Virus record (IMG/VR): IMGVR_UViG_3300029911_000077
Coordinates: 1 to 40,880 of that record
Source of the DNA: a virus
Length of the DNA stretch: 40,880 nt
Reading direction: 5' to 3' (one strand)
Position 1 is the stretch's first letter, and every line of letters begins with the position of its first letter. The position numbers were made by a program, and so were the translations under genes. Positions 32,295 through 40,335 of this stretch are shown here, in pieces. The notes under the pieces were generated by a model. That model searched no databases and was not told where the DNA came from. It was given only the letters and a program-made list of their open reading frames with translations.

Positions 32295-34028
32295 TCAGCT
32301 ACGTCGGAAATCGACCCAACCCGCCGTCGACAAGTTCATGCTCGATCCGGCAGTCGCACATCGGACGCCGAGATGCGCGGATGCGTCGGTGAGCGGCATG
32401 TGAAATGCTAGCTCTACGCTGCCCGCCGACACGTCGGCGCCCGCGTTGGTCGTCGGCGACGGCGCGAGGTCCGGTTCGTCGGGGGAGACTAGATTACACG
32501 CCCCCGACGCCGCTCCGGGCGGCGTGAATCGCCCCGTCCAGGTGTTCTTAACGCCGGTCGGCGTGCTTAATGCATACAGCGTCCGCGTCGTCGTCGGCGT
32601 CAACCCATTGATGTCGAGGACCGGCGTCGTGAGCCACGCCTGTACCGAGCCGCCCGCCACCTCGTCGGCGGTGTATGGATTCGGCGCGCCCGCTCCGCTC
32701 GTCGTGAAGCTGAATATCCGACGCGTGTAGGCCTGATAACCGGATGGGCAGTTAGCCGGCAGGAACGTTCCCGGCGCGGTGCGCGAGGCGTAGGAGCCGT
32801 CGCCTGATGTGCCGTGGCAGTCGTACATGTGATACGTCGCCGACGCCGTCAGCGTCGTTCCATCGGCCGAGCCGTTGATCGCGTTGCCGTTGGTCACGGT
32901 CCACGACTTCGAGAGGGTCCAGCCGATATAAACGGTGTTGCTTTGGTCCGCCGCCGAGAGAGCGGAGATCGTCATGACGGCGGTGGTGCTAGTCCCCGAC
33001 ATGCCCGAAGGAAGTCCGCCGGTGATCGCCCAGGGCGTGATAAAGCCGTTTGGGATGCTCGCGCACTGAAACCCAACGTTTGTGACCCATTGAAGTAACT
33101 GGGAAGATGACGAGCACGAGGGCACCGACACGTCGGCCTTGTTCGCCGTCACGCCGGAGGCGTTGCCGACCACTGTGTTTCCAGCGGATTGGGCCAGACT
33201 GTCGTAGGCTATTGCATTGGCGGCGATATTGCCGTCGCCAATTGTGTTGGCGGCAATCTTCGATCCCGTCACAGCGCCGGCCGAGATCGTGGTCGCCGGA
33301 AGAGTTGAGCCAGCAAGGTCTCCGGTCAGCGTCCCCACGTTCGCCGCCGCCGCGCCGCTGGCCATCTTGCCTGACGTGACCGCGCCGCTCGCAATGGTCG
33401 TCGCCACTGTGCCTGCGGTGGACGTGACGTCGCCGGTCAGCGCGGGCATTTTCGTGGACGGAAGATTGCCGGGAATGGACGAGAATACGAGCGGGCCTCC
33501 GTCCGCGAGAAGCGTCCCACTCGTGTTATTCCATACAGCGAGGTCGCCTACCGTAGTTGTGCTCGGCCCGACCACGCCGGAGCCGGCGGTGAACGGAAAG
33601 CTGTAGGGGACGCCGTTGAGGATGAACGTAAACGGGAGCGCCGTCGCGAGGCCGCCCTTTCCATAGGACATGAGGCCGCCGCCGGCCGCGTTTGGGTCCA
33701 TACAGAAATAGTGGTAGCCCGTCGCATTGTTGGTAGGGGCGTCATACAGGCAGGCGTGTTCGCCGTTGGGGCCGTGGCCGGAATTAGCGGAAGGATAGGT
33801 ATTGGTCGGACTGCGCGAGGTTATCCCAATCTCGCCGGGGTTCGCCTTGAGACCGCCGCCGCCGGAACCGCCGCCGTCCTGCACAAGGGGCTGACTAGAG
33901 CCGGAGCCGGAATACATCGGCTGATGGCCGGGCGTGACAGGGCCTGCTTGCAAAAGAGACGACTGAGCAAGAGCAGGCGACGCCGCGACTAGGGCGACTA
34001 AGAACACCCAAAGGCGCGGAAATCGCAT
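32295..34028 (-). CDS. Tail fibre-like protein with signal peptide, paralogous to tailspike N-terminus
   Basis: 577 residues from ATG 34028, with GGAG 6 bases upstream. The first 22 residues are a signal peptide (FPRLWVFLVALVAASPALA|Q). Residues about 23-175 match the N-terminal domain of the 983-residue tailspike at 7460-10411, including QAGP-TPGH, GITSR, GEHACLYD, TGYHYFCMDPNA-GGG and LAVWNNTSGTLL. The middle contains hexapeptide-like fibre repeats (AGAVTGSKIAANTIGDGNIA) typical of trimeric phage fibre shafts. The C-terminal domain (about 330-577) is beta-rich with cysteine pairs. It is separated from the tailspike gene by more than 20 kb. Likely a second adsorption fibre or an exported decoy, depending on whether the signal is used. 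Confidence 0.75.
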   Translation of the reverse strand: MRFPRLWVFLVALVAASPALAQSSLLQAGPVTPGHQPMYSGSGSSQPLVQDGGGSGGGGLKANPGEIGITSRSPTNTYPSANSGHGPNGEHACLYDAPTNNATGYHYFCMDPNAAGGGLMSYGKGGLATALPFTFILNGVPYSFPFTAGSGVVGPSTTTVGDLAVWNNTSGTLLADGGPLVFSSIPGNLPSTKMPALTGDVTSTAGTVATTIASGAVTSGKMASGAAAANVGTLTGDLAGSTLPATTISAGAVTGSKIAANTIGDGNIAANAIAYDSLAQSAGNTVVGNASGVTANKADVSVPSCSSSSQLLQWVTNVGFQCASIPNGFITPWAITGGLPSGMSGTSTTAVMTISALSAADQSNTVYIGWTLSKSWTVTNGNAINGSADGTTLTASATYHMYDCHGTSGDGSYASRTAPGTFLPANCPSGYQAYTRRIFSFTTSGAGAPNPYTADEVAGGSVQAWLTTPVLDINGLTPTTTRTLYALSTPTGVKNTWTGRFTPPGAASGACNLVSPDEPDLAPSPTTNAGADVSAGSVELAFHMPLTDASAHLGVRCATAGSSMNLSTAGWVDFRRS

Positions 34029-34053
34029 GGCCGTCTCCAAACAGGTAGGTTGA

Positions 34054-34239
34054 TTACTCGGTTCCGGCGTCGCTCGGCGGGGGCGGGGGCTCAACCGGCA
34101 TGGCGGCGATCTGCGCGATATAGAGCTTCGCGAGGTCGTGACCGGGCGTCAGAAGCTCCACCAGCTTGTTGAACTGCTCGTCGGTCAGGAACACGCCCTT
34201 GGGCGAGCGGTCCTCGTGCTGGTTCTGGAAGTGCGGCAT
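34054..34239 (-). CDS. Small hypothetical phage protein
   Basis: 61 residues from ATG 34239, one base after the upstream stop with GAGGA 8 bases upstream. It is polar at the N-terminus, with a central helix (TDEQFNKLVELLTPGHDLAKLYI) and a Pro-rich tail (VEPPPPPSDAG). No membrane segment or known motif. It is part of the run of small capsid-accessory genes. Confidence 0.6.
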   Translation of the reverse strand: MPHFQNQHEDRSPKGVFLTDEQFNKLVELLTPGHDLAKLYIAQIAAMPVEPPPPPSDAGTE

Positions 34240-34240
34240 G

Positions 34241-34546
34241 TCATGATTCCTCGTTTTCGTCGTCGGGGGATTCGTGGCTCTCATTCTCGACCGACATCTT
34301 CTCGAGCTGCAACTCGACGCGGTTCGCTCCGTTCTCTTTGTGGACAGAGATCACGGTGGCGAACGCGCGAATGTCGAGGTAGTCGCCCTCGTCGCAATCG
34401 GCGTCGAGGCCGAGTTTCGTCAGCTCCTCGTCGCACAGGCAAATGCGCAGCCCATAGGGATAACGGGCGCGCTCCGGCAGATCGAACGGCATGGGATGAT
34501 CCAACTGCCGTTCGTCGTCCATCTCCATATCGACGAGTTTGCCCAT
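34241..34546 (-). CDS. Capsid-staple-like small protein
   Basis: About 101 residues from ATG 34546, GGGGA 7 bases upstream; a GTG at 34552 overlapping the upstream stop is an alternative. The N-terminus GKLVDMEMD, followed by ARYPYGLRICLCDEELTKLGL, an acidic GDYLDIRAFATV segment and NRVELQLEKMS, matches what I remember of small phage 'capsid staple/stabiliser' proteins ('YPYGLR--L--E-L-KLG ... GD ... A-V--V ... ELQI--M'). These bind across capsomers to strengthen the head. The C-terminus is very acidic. Family call from memory without alignment. Confidence 0.6.
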   Translation of the reverse strand: MGKLVDMEMDDERQLDHPMPFDLPERARYPYGLRICLCDEELTKLGLDADCDEGDYLDIRAFATVISVHKENGANRVELQLEKMSVENESHESPDDENEES

Positions 34547-34548
34547 CG

Positions 34549-34935
34549 TCACATCCCCGGTGCGCCGCCGGGAGCGCCAGGCGCGCCTCCGGGGGGAGGC
34601 GGAGCGCCGCCGGGAGCGCCGCCTTCGGGAGGCGCACCTTCCTGCGGGCCGGCCATCTCGGCCTGCTGCGCGGCCTGCATGTCCTGCATTTCCTTGACGT
34701 GCCGCGAGTGCATCTGGTCACGCTCGGCCTTGTGGTTGCCGTGCATGTCGCGATGCTCCGTGCGGTGACGCTCGTGCATGTGCTTGGTCGCCTCGATGTG
34801 GCGCTCGTGCATCGACTTCATTTCGCCGATTTCGCCTTCGCCGCCCTCGGCCTTTTTCTCAGGCTTCTTTTCCTCGCGCTTTTCGGGCTTCTTTTCTTCG
34901 CGCTCGCCGCCGCCGTAGAGTGAACCTCGTGCCAT
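34549..34935 (-). CDS. His/Met/Glu-rich helical protein with Gly-Ala-Pro tail
   Basis: About 128 residues from ATG 34935, with AAAGG 8 bases upstream; a GTG at 34944 overlapping the upstream stop is an alternative. The N-terminal third is Lys/Glu repeats (EREEKKPEKREEKKPEKK). The centre is a helix with repeated MHERH-type units (HMHERHRTEHRDMHGNH), giving His and Met at regular spacings. The C-terminal third is collagen-like Gly/Ala/Pro repeats. The gene lies among capsid accessory genes. A metal-binding or disordered virion function is possible; no family recognised. Confidence 0.65.
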   Translation of the reverse strand: MARGSLYGGGEREEKKPEKREEKKPEKKAEGGEGEIGEMKSMHERHIEATKHMHERHRTEHRDMHGNHKAERDQMHSRHVKEMQDMQAAQQAEMAGPQEGAPPEGGAPGGAPPPPGGAPGAPGGAPGM

Positions 34936-34940
34936 GATCT

Positions 34941-35162
34941 TCACCTTTGCCGATAGAGATTGTGACGGCCAGCGGCGGCCTTCACTGAACTGAAAGGACG
35001 CGAGAGCGCGCCAGTGTCGCGGCTTTCGCTCTCATCGCCCTGTGCGGCCTCGTACGCGGCTGGGGCCTGCGCCGTCTTTGGCTTCCAGCGTTTCGGCGGC
35101 TTCTTGGCTTCGCTCATCGGTCCAGCCCTTGATGCGGCGTCGGCGACCGTGAGGGACGCCAT
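34941..35162 (-). CDS. Small basic hypothetical protein
   Basis: 73 residues; ATG 35162 overlaps the upstream stop (TGATG). An internal ATG at 35117 is an alternative. The composition is Lys/Arg/Ala-rich and disordered-looking (SEAKKPPKRWKPKTAQAPAA), ending with AAAGRHNLYRQR. No known motif. Coupling to both neighbours supports it as a gene. Confidence 0.5.
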   Translation of the reverse strand: MASLTVADAASRAGPMSEAKKPPKRWKPKTAQAPAAYEAAQGDESESRDTGALSRPFSSVKAAAGRHNLYRQR

Positions 35163-35332
35163 CAGGATTTCTCGCGGTAGAGCGACTTGCTCTTTTTCTT
35201 CTCCGGCAGCTTGCCGCCGGGGTCGGCGTTCGCGAACTCTTTGCCGACGCTTTGAGGGACGCCGCCCGCGCCCCCCTTTTTTGCCGCGGCGGCGAACATG
35301 AGCCGCCGCTGCGCTTCGCTGACGGCGGGCAT
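35162..35332 (-). CDS. DUF3008-like small basic protein
   Basis: 56 residues; ATG 35332 overlaps the upstream stop (TAATG). The sequence PAVSEAQRRLMFAAAAKKGG, then GVPQSVGKEFANAD and a Lys-rich tail (KLPEKKKSKS), matches the short DUF3008 pattern ('P-TSKAQ-RLM--A---P----GVP--V-KEF--AD-G-LP-'). It is widespread in phages and of unknown function. The length fits the family. Confidence 0.7.
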   Translation of the reverse strand: MPAVSEAQRRLMFAAAAKKGGAGGVPQSVGKEFANADPGGKLPEKKKSKSLYREKS

Positions 35333-35829
35333 TACAGCGTGCGGACCCAGGCCGCCTGCGAACCGAAATAGCGCCAGCAATAGCGCGTGTTCGCGACCAG
35401 CGCGGTCGGCGTCGCCAAGCCATAGGTCCCGGACGTAAGCGTCTGCCCGGTGTTGGCCGAGATCGTGATCGCGGTCTGCGTCTGCGAGTCCTCCAGGCAG
35501 AACCGCTGGCCGTCCGAAGGGGCCGCCATCAGAGTCAGCGTGCCGGTCGCGAGCGTGCCGGCCGGGTTCAGATAGAGTTCCGCAACGTAGACCGGGACCG
35601 TGATCGAAAACGCCGTCAGCGGCACCTGATAGGAATATTGATCGACGCCCGCAATCGCGCCAGGGGGCGCGAATTGGCTCTGCGCGGACGGCGCCCCGTA
35701 GGGGTTGACCTGCACGGTGTCGTTCTGGTGCATGGACGGCACAAGCGGCGAAACGACCTGCGCCGAGACAGCGTTGGCGAAGCCCAGCAGAGCGAGGCCG
35801 ATGACGAAACCTTTGAGCAAGTTCTTCAT
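35332..35829 (-). CDS. Exported beta-rich protein beside capsid genes
   Basis: 165 residues from ATG 35829, with GAGGAGG about 5 bases upstream. A signal peptide is clear (NLLKGFVIGLALLGFANAVSA|Q). The mature part is beta-rich, with a PYGAPSAQSQFAPPGAIAG region and a C-terminal domain containing two cysteines and Trp/Tyr-rich strands. It lies between small virion proteins and a DUF3008-like gene. No family recognised. It may be a virion protein that is, unusually, targeted to the envelope. Confidence 0.6.
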   Translation of the reverse strand: MKNLLKGFVIGLALLGFANAVSAQVVSPLVPSMHQNDTVQVNPYGAPSAQSQFAPPGAIAGVDQYSYQVPLTAFSITVPVYVAELYLNPAGTLATGTLTLMAAPSDGQRFCLEDSQTQTAITISANTGQTLTSGTYGLATPTALVANTRYCWRYFGSQAAWVRTL

Positions 35830-35839
35830 TCTGGCCTCC

Positions 35840-36157
35840 TCAGCCCGTGATCGAATAGTTGTAAGTGCTCGTATCGCTCGCCGTGGCTACGATGGTGAAG
35901 CCGGTGCCGGGCGTAATCGTCGTGATCGCCGGAACCGCGCCGACCGTGCCGCCGACGGTTTTCAGCGTGATGTTGATGTCCGACGTCGCGGTGACGTTGA
36001 CGTCGGCGATGGTGACGGTCGAGGCTCCGTTCGCCACGAACGATCCGGCGGAATATTTTATGCGGACAGCCTGCGGGCCGCCGTTGTCGAACATGAAATA
36101 TCCGATCTGGCCGGGGACGGTCAAAACGCCGGTGGTCCAAGTGACGGGAGCAGCCAT
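35840..36157 (-). CDS. Small beta-strand virion-like protein
   Basis: 105 residues from ATG 36157, with AGGAGG 7 bases upstream, inside the end of the preceding gene. The sequence is Val/Thr/Ile-rich beta (WTTGVLTVPGQIGYFMFDNG) with regular Gly turns and no signal peptide, consistent with a small decoration or Ig-like domain. It neighbours another beta-rich putative virion protein. No specific family. Confidence 0.6.
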   Translation of the reverse strand: MAAPVTWTTGVLTVPGQIGYFMFDNGGPQAVRIKYSAGSFVANGASTVTIADVNVTATSDINITLKTVGGTVGAVPAITTITPGTGFTIVATASDTSTYNYSITG

Positions 36158-36160
36158 TTG

Positions 36161-37066
36161 TCAGCCTCCTGATAGCGGGCCGATGGCCAGCGATTCGTTC
36201 GCGCCGCCGGTCTGGCTCACACGATAATTTATGACGCCGGACGTGTAGGCGATGCAGTTCGGGCGATATAGCACATTCTTTTCCGGTTCGCCGAACACTA
36301 ACGAAACTGGCGTCCCGGCGGTGTATTGCGCCAGCGCGCCGCCGCCGCCCTGGTTACAAATGATCCAAGTCAGGCCGCCGTCAAAGCTGCGCTCGATCTG
36401 CACGGTCGCGACGAACACGACGCTGGCTCCGGTGAACACAGCCGCCGCATCCACACCCGCCGAGACGGCGTTGGCGGCCAGCGCGAACCGCAGGAAGCGC
36501 GGATTCGGATCGGGGGGAACCGCCGTCGGCGCGGCGGAAAGTTGCACGACGCCCGGCTGGCCTGGCGAGGTCGAAGTCGCCGGGATGTCAAGCTGGGTGA
36601 TAGCAACCACGGTCGTATTGGCCGGCAGCGTCGTTTGCTCGTTGGTCGACGGCACGGTGACGGTCGCACCGAGCAATTGCGCGACGTTCGATCCGGGGGG
36701 CAGCGTGACGAACGCGGCGTAGGTCGAAAGGTTCGTCGCTTGGATCGCTAGCGCGGGCAGCGCCAGCGTGCCGGACGTTCCGGCGAAGGTCTTCCAAGTC
36801 GTGCCGGCGGGGATATTCTTGGAGTTGATCGCGCCGCCAATCGCCAGGCCGGTTCCGCTCGACACGGAGGCCGCCGCCGAGCCCGCCGTCGTGGTGAACG
36901 CTATGTTGGCGATCGAAGCCCAGATTGACCAGTTCATCGGGCCGCGAAACGCGAACGCATCGCCGGGGCCGACCGCCGACAGCACTCCGGACACAACGAC
37001 GCTGGCCTGATCGCCCGCATTCGGGAGGCCTGCGGCGTCAATGTTCTGGACGGCGGGGATGCCCAT
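36161..37066 (-). CDS. Putative beta-rich virion protein
   Basis: 301 residues from ATG 37066, four bases after the upstream stop. It is Ala/Thr/Gly/Val-rich and beta-stranded throughout. The C-terminal third (VQIERSFDGGLTWIICNQGG then YRPNCIAYTSGVINYRVSQ) resembles a phage 'sequence of repeats/discoidin-like' beta-sandwich in which a measured signal is given as 'ERSFDGG-TW', seen in many phage virion proteins downstream of the capsid gene. No signal peptide. A head decoration or neck-adjacent role is inferred from position. Confidence 0.6.
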   Translation of the reverse strand: MGIPAVQNIDAAGLPNAGDQASVVVSGVLSAVGPGDAFAFRGPMNWSIWASIANIAFTTTAGSAAASVSSGTGLAIGGAINSKNIPAGTTWKTFAGTSGTLALPALAIQATNLSTYAAFVTLPPGSNVAQLLGATVTVPSTNEQTTLPANTTVVAITQLDIPATSTSPGQPGVVQLSAAPTAVPPDPNPRFLRFALAANAVSAGVDAAAVFTGASVVFVATVQIERSFDGGLTWIICNQGGGGALAQYTAGTPVSLVFGEPEKNVLYRPNCIAYTSGVINYRVSQTGGANESLAIGPLSGG

Positions 37067-37072
37067 GTTCGA

Positions 37073-37843
37073 TCAGACCGGGTTATCGGCGTTGTATTGG
37101 CGCGCGGGCGGGTGCGACGTGCCAAGCACGCGGACGTGCGTGGCGTTCGGGTCGAACGGGTCGGCCTCGATGTCGAGCGCGTTGGCTACGGTTTCGTCGA
37201 ACCTGATTTCGCGGCGCGCGGGCGGCGCTCCTTCGATCAACAGGCCGCCGTCGGTAAGCCACGCCTCACGACGGACCTCGTTTTTTCCGTATCCATCCTT
37301 GCCGTATTTGTTGCCGCGCGAGCCGCGGAACTCGGCGTAGATGCGCTCGGCCATCTCGTTGAGCGGGATCATCGCGTCATTCGGCTCAAGGCACCAACGG
37401 AACTCGACCGGAACCGCCTTCTTGGTCGCCGGATCGCGCTTCCATGGGTCGATGATGTGGTCGGCCAGCACAACCTTGGAGCGGCATTTCCACTTCGGCC
37501 GGCGCGGGTCGCCCTTCGGCAGCGCGACGGCTTCGCGGATCAGCGCATCCATACGGTCCTGCGCCATGCGCCTCTCGGCCATGACCTTCGGATCGACGGG
37601 CTTGTCGCGCTTGTCGCCCTGATGCGACATTTCGGCGATGGCGAGCGCCAGCCCGCGCAGCAAGTCCTGCGCGTCGCCGGTCGGCTCAGCGTCGCTCCTG
37701 GACGACGCGAAGTGCGCGATGGCCGCCGCCGTGGCTTCGGCAGCGGCGACGCGCGCGGCCTCGGCGACCGCGTGCTTGAACTCCGGCGTCTCGGTAATAG
37801 GAACCGGGTTTTCGGCCCGGTTCGGCTTGATCGGCTCACCCAT
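37073..37843 (-). CDS. Hypothetical phage protein after the cement gene
   Basis: 256 residues from ATG 37843; the AAGGAA Shine-Dalgarno overlaps the stop of the cement gene 11 bases upstream. The N-terminal half is helical and charged (VAEAARVAAAEATAAAIAHF), the centre basic (PRRPKWKCRSKVVLADHIID), and the C-terminal half mixed with VPVEFRWCLEPNDAMIPLNE and AERIYAEFRGSRGNKYG. I do not recognise a family. It may be a head or head-tail protein. Confidence 0.6.
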   Translation of the reverse strand: MGEPIKPNRAENPVPITETPEFKHAVAEAARVAAAEATAAAIAHFASSRSDAEPTGDAQDLLRGLALAIAEMSHQGDKRDKPVDPKVMAERRMAQDRMDALIREAVALPKGDPRRPKWKCRSKVVLADHIIDPWKRDPATKKAVPVEFRWCLEPNDAMIPLNEMAERIYAEFRGSRGNKYGKDGYGKNEVRREAWLTDGGLLIEGAPPARREIRFDETVANALDIEADPFDPNATHVRVLGTSHPPARQYNADNPV

Positions 37844-37854
37844 GAACTCGTTCC

Positions 37855-38397
37855 TTACGCGAGGGCGAAGTTCTTCGCGCCAAAGTTCACGTCGTCGCGA
37901 GCCGTGGTCGGCATGGCGAAGGCGATGGTTCCGGCGGTGAACGTCGTGCCGGTCAAAATCTGGAACAACAGCCGCAGATAGCGCGGCAGCGTGCCGAACG
38001 GGAACGACGGCGGGTAGTCGAACCGGGCGACCGTCTTGGACGCGCCGAGGTTGGCCGCCGACATGTAGCCGCTCTCAACCAGCGTGATCCACGTTCCCGG
38101 CTGATAATTGCCGCCGGAGCCTTGATCGACAGCCGCCTGAAACTGGATATTCAGCGTCGCGGACGAGCCGGTCGTGAACGCCGTGCCGGTGGTGCAGAGC
38201 AACTGCGTCTTCTGCCGGCCGATGCCGAGGTCCGTTCCGAACACGGATCGCGTGCCGATGATGTTCGGGGGGGCCACGCCGACGCCGGCGCCGGTGAGGT
38301 CGATGACGTTCGAGGCGACGCCCGCGCCCGCCGCCGTGTTGGCGAGGGAGAGGGGGGCGCCGAATGGCACAAATTGAAGAAGGCCGTCGATTTCCAT
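37855..38397 (-). CDS. Capsid cement protein, Bbp16-like
   Basis: 180 residues from ATG 38397 with AAGGAG 7 bases upstream. The sequence has an ANTAAGAGVASNVIDLTGAG N-terminal loop, then a GTDLGIGRQKTQLLCTTGTAF strand pair, TLNIQFQAAVDQGSGGNYQP, and an LPRYLRLLFQILTGTTFTAG segment near the C-terminus. This pattern, immediately downstream of this type of capsid gene, is that of the Bbp16 cement protein of Bordetella phage BPP-1, which forms dimers or trimers on the outside of the head. The gene order (scaffold, capsid, this) supports the call. Confidence 0.8.
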   Translation of the reverse strand: MEIDGLLQFVPFGAPLSLANTAAGAGVASNVIDLTGAGVGVAPPNIIGTRSVFGTDLGIGRQKTQLLCTTGTAFTTGSSATLNIQFQAAVDQGSGGNYQPGTWITLVESGYMSAANLGASKTVARFDYPPSFPFGTLPRYLRLLFQILTGTTFTAGTIAFAMPTTARDDVNFGAKNFALA

Positions 38398-38421
38398 GAG
38401 ATTTCTCCTTCGCCTGCGCGA

Positions 38422-39465
38422 TCAGGTCAGTCGGCTTTCGGTGTTGAGAATTTGGTCCGAGATGTCGATCGGGATATCCCGCCACTTCATGACGGCGACG
38501 CCCGCGTACTGGTCGGGGCTCATCAGCACGTTGCGGTTGCGCATGGCCTGAACCTGCATCCAGTGGCCGAGCGTGCGGTTGACGAAGATGCGATGGCGCA
38601 CGCCGGGGTCGCCCTCGGGGTCGTCAGTCTCGGTGATGCCGGACGTGTCGCTGGTGAGCGATGGGAAGAAGAACTGCATCTCGGCGAGGGTCGCGAAGAT
38701 GTCGAGCGCGTTCGGCCCGGCGAGGCCCGCCGTGGTGACGTCGATGTTGGCGATGCGCCCGCCGTAGCGCCAGTCCTTCGGGCAAAGGCCGATCTGCTGG
38801 CGGAAGAAGCCGGTGAACGCCTCGTACTGGTTGCCCAGCGAGTCGTAGGCGGCGCGGACGTCCGACTTGTCCTCGAAGTCGAGGCCGGCGTGGGAGTCTT
38901 CCGGGTAGACGCAGAAGATGGTCTCCGGCCCGAGGCCGAGCCACCAGAGCGACGTGTTGGACGATCCAGTACCGCCGCCGTCGAACACGTTGGCCGCGTT
39001 CTGCGTGTTGGCTGTGTTGACCGAGTTGTAGAAGGTCGAGAGGCCCTGAAACGCCGCCGGGTTGGTGGCGGTGTTGCCGTAGAGCATCGTGAACTCGATG
39101 GTCTGGCCCATGCCTTCGAGGAACGCGACATCCTCGGAGCGCCGGAACTTCTCGGTGTTGCCGGTGCGCTCGGCGAGCGTGCGGTCGACGACCGAATAAT
39201 CGGTCAATTCGCCGATGGACACGCGGTCCTGCGCGGTCGTGCTCTTGCTCGACGGCGTGCCGGTGTTGATCATGCGCCACGAACCAGTCGGGATCGACGT
39301 GCGGTAAGTGAACATATGGGCGCTGCGCTCGTTCGCTTTCACGAACGGGAAATTTTTGTAGATGGCGAGCTTCTGGCTCATCATCTCGGCGACGCGCGGG
39401 ATGTTCCCCTGCACGTCCATGCGGGAGGCGACGTCAACGATTGTTGGGAATTGTCCGGTCGCCAT
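38422..39465 (-). CDS. Major capsid protein, HK97-fold, podovirus type
   Basis: 347 residues from ATG 39465, with AGGAG 8 bases upstream. It begins FPTIVDVASRMDVQGNIPRV, then RTSIPTGSWRMINTGTPSSKS, AERTGNTEKFRRSEDVAFLEGM and TMLYGNTATNPAAFQGL. These match the podoviral major capsid family I know from BPP-1-like and related phages (pattern 'VDVA-R-DP-G-I--IAE--', 'LP-G-WR--N-G---SKS', 'FR-SED-AFIE-M', 'YGN'). Length fits. It forms the icosahedral head. It lies between scaffold-like and cement genes in the expected order. Secure call. Confidence 0.92.
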   Translation of the reverse strand: MATGQFPTIVDVASRMDVQGNIPRVAEMMSQKLAIYKNFPFVKANERSAHMFTYRTSIPTGSWRMINTGTPSSKSTTAQDRVSIGELTDYSVVDRTLAERTGNTEKFRRSEDVAFLEGMGQTIEFTMLYGNTATNPAAFQGLSTFYNSVNTANTQNAANVFDGGGTGSSNTSLWWLGLGPETIFCVYPEDSHAGLDFEDKSDVRAAYDSLGNQYEAFTGFFRQQIGLCPKDWRYGGRIANIDVTTAGLAGPNALDIFATLAEMQFFFPSLTSDTSGITETDDPEGDPGVRHRIFVNRTLGHWMQVQAMRNRNVLMSPDQYAGVAVMKWRDIPIDISDQILNTESRLT

Positions 39466-39483
39466 TTCAAGCGCTCCTATTCA

Positions 39484-40335
39484 TCATTTCGAGGCGTAGA
39501 GGGAATTGGATGGCCGCTTGCCGTTGTTCTTGGTCGGCTGCGGAGGGACGTTCGGTTGCCTGGGCTCGTCGAGAACGCCGCCGAGCGCATGGAGTATTTC
39601 AACAAAAACCGGGTGATCTCCGGCCCCGGTGATGCGCACGAAATTCTCAACGCGCTCGGCTTGGGCGTTGTATTTTGGCGACCCAGGGACCGCGCCGCCG
39701 GCCAGAATCGACGTCGCGAGATCGCGCGCGCGAACGGCGACGCCCATTGCGGCGTCATGGCCGGAGCCGCCGACAAAGGGGCTGGCGAGGATTTCCTTGC
39801 GCCAGCCGGCGCGCGTGTCGTTCCAGACCTGCACCTGCTTGGCCGCCTGCTCCTGCACGAACGCGGTGGCGGCTTCGTTGAAATAGCCGACGGCCTTCTG
39901 CGCGGCCTCGGGCGTCAGCTTGTGCTCGCGCGCGAACTCGGTGAAGGCGGCGACCTTCTCGTCCTGCGGCTTGACGTGATCGGGGAAATCGAACTTGTAT
40001 TCGACCGGGGCTTCCGGTTCGGCCTCGGCGGCCTTTTCCTCGGTCGCGGGCTTCTCGGCGTCGGGCTTGGCCTCGACCTTCGTTTCCGGCTTGACCTCCG
40101 CGGGTTTGGCGTCCGCTGGCTTCGTCTCGACGGCGGGAGACTCGGCGGCCTTCTCGGCGGCCTTGGCCGGCTCCGCGCCGGGAGCCTTGAAGGTCTCAAG
40201 CAGCGTCGGGATTTCGTGGGGATGCTTCGGCGCTTCCGGCGCGGCGGCGACCGGTTCAACAGCCGGGGCGGCGACGGGCGCTTCGACGGCGGGAGCCGGA
40301 GCGTCGGGATTGACGATGGGTTCTTCGCCGGCCAT
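39484..40335 (-). CDS. Scaffolding protein-like
   Basis: 283 residues; ATG 40335 shares one base with the upstream stop (TGATG). The N-terminal half is Ala/Pro/Glu/Lys repeats (VEAPVAAPAVEPVAAAPEAP), disordered. The C-terminal half is helical: FTEFAREHKLTPEAAQKAVG, WRKEILASPFVGGSGHDAAM and NFVRITGAGDHPVFVEILH, ending in a short basic tail (NNGKRPSNSLYASK). A disordered acidic region, long helices and a basic C-terminus directly upstream of the capsid gene are typical of podoviral scaffolds (T7 gp9). It would be a head-assembly factor lost from mature heads. Confidence 0.75.
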   Translation of the reverse strand: MAGEEPIVNPDAPAPAVEAPVAAPAVEPVAAAPEAPKHPHEIPTLLETFKAPGAEPAKAAEKAAESPAVETKPADAKPAEVKPETKVEAKPDAEKPATEEKAAEAEPEAPVEYKFDFPDHVKPQDEKVAAFTEFAREHKLTPEAAQKAVGYFNEAATAFVQEQAAKQVQVWNDTRAGWRKEILASPFVGGSGHDAAMGVAVRARDLATSILAGGAVPGSPKYNAQAERVENFVRITGAGDHPVFVEILHALGGVLDEPRQPNVPPQPTKNNGKRPSNSLYASK

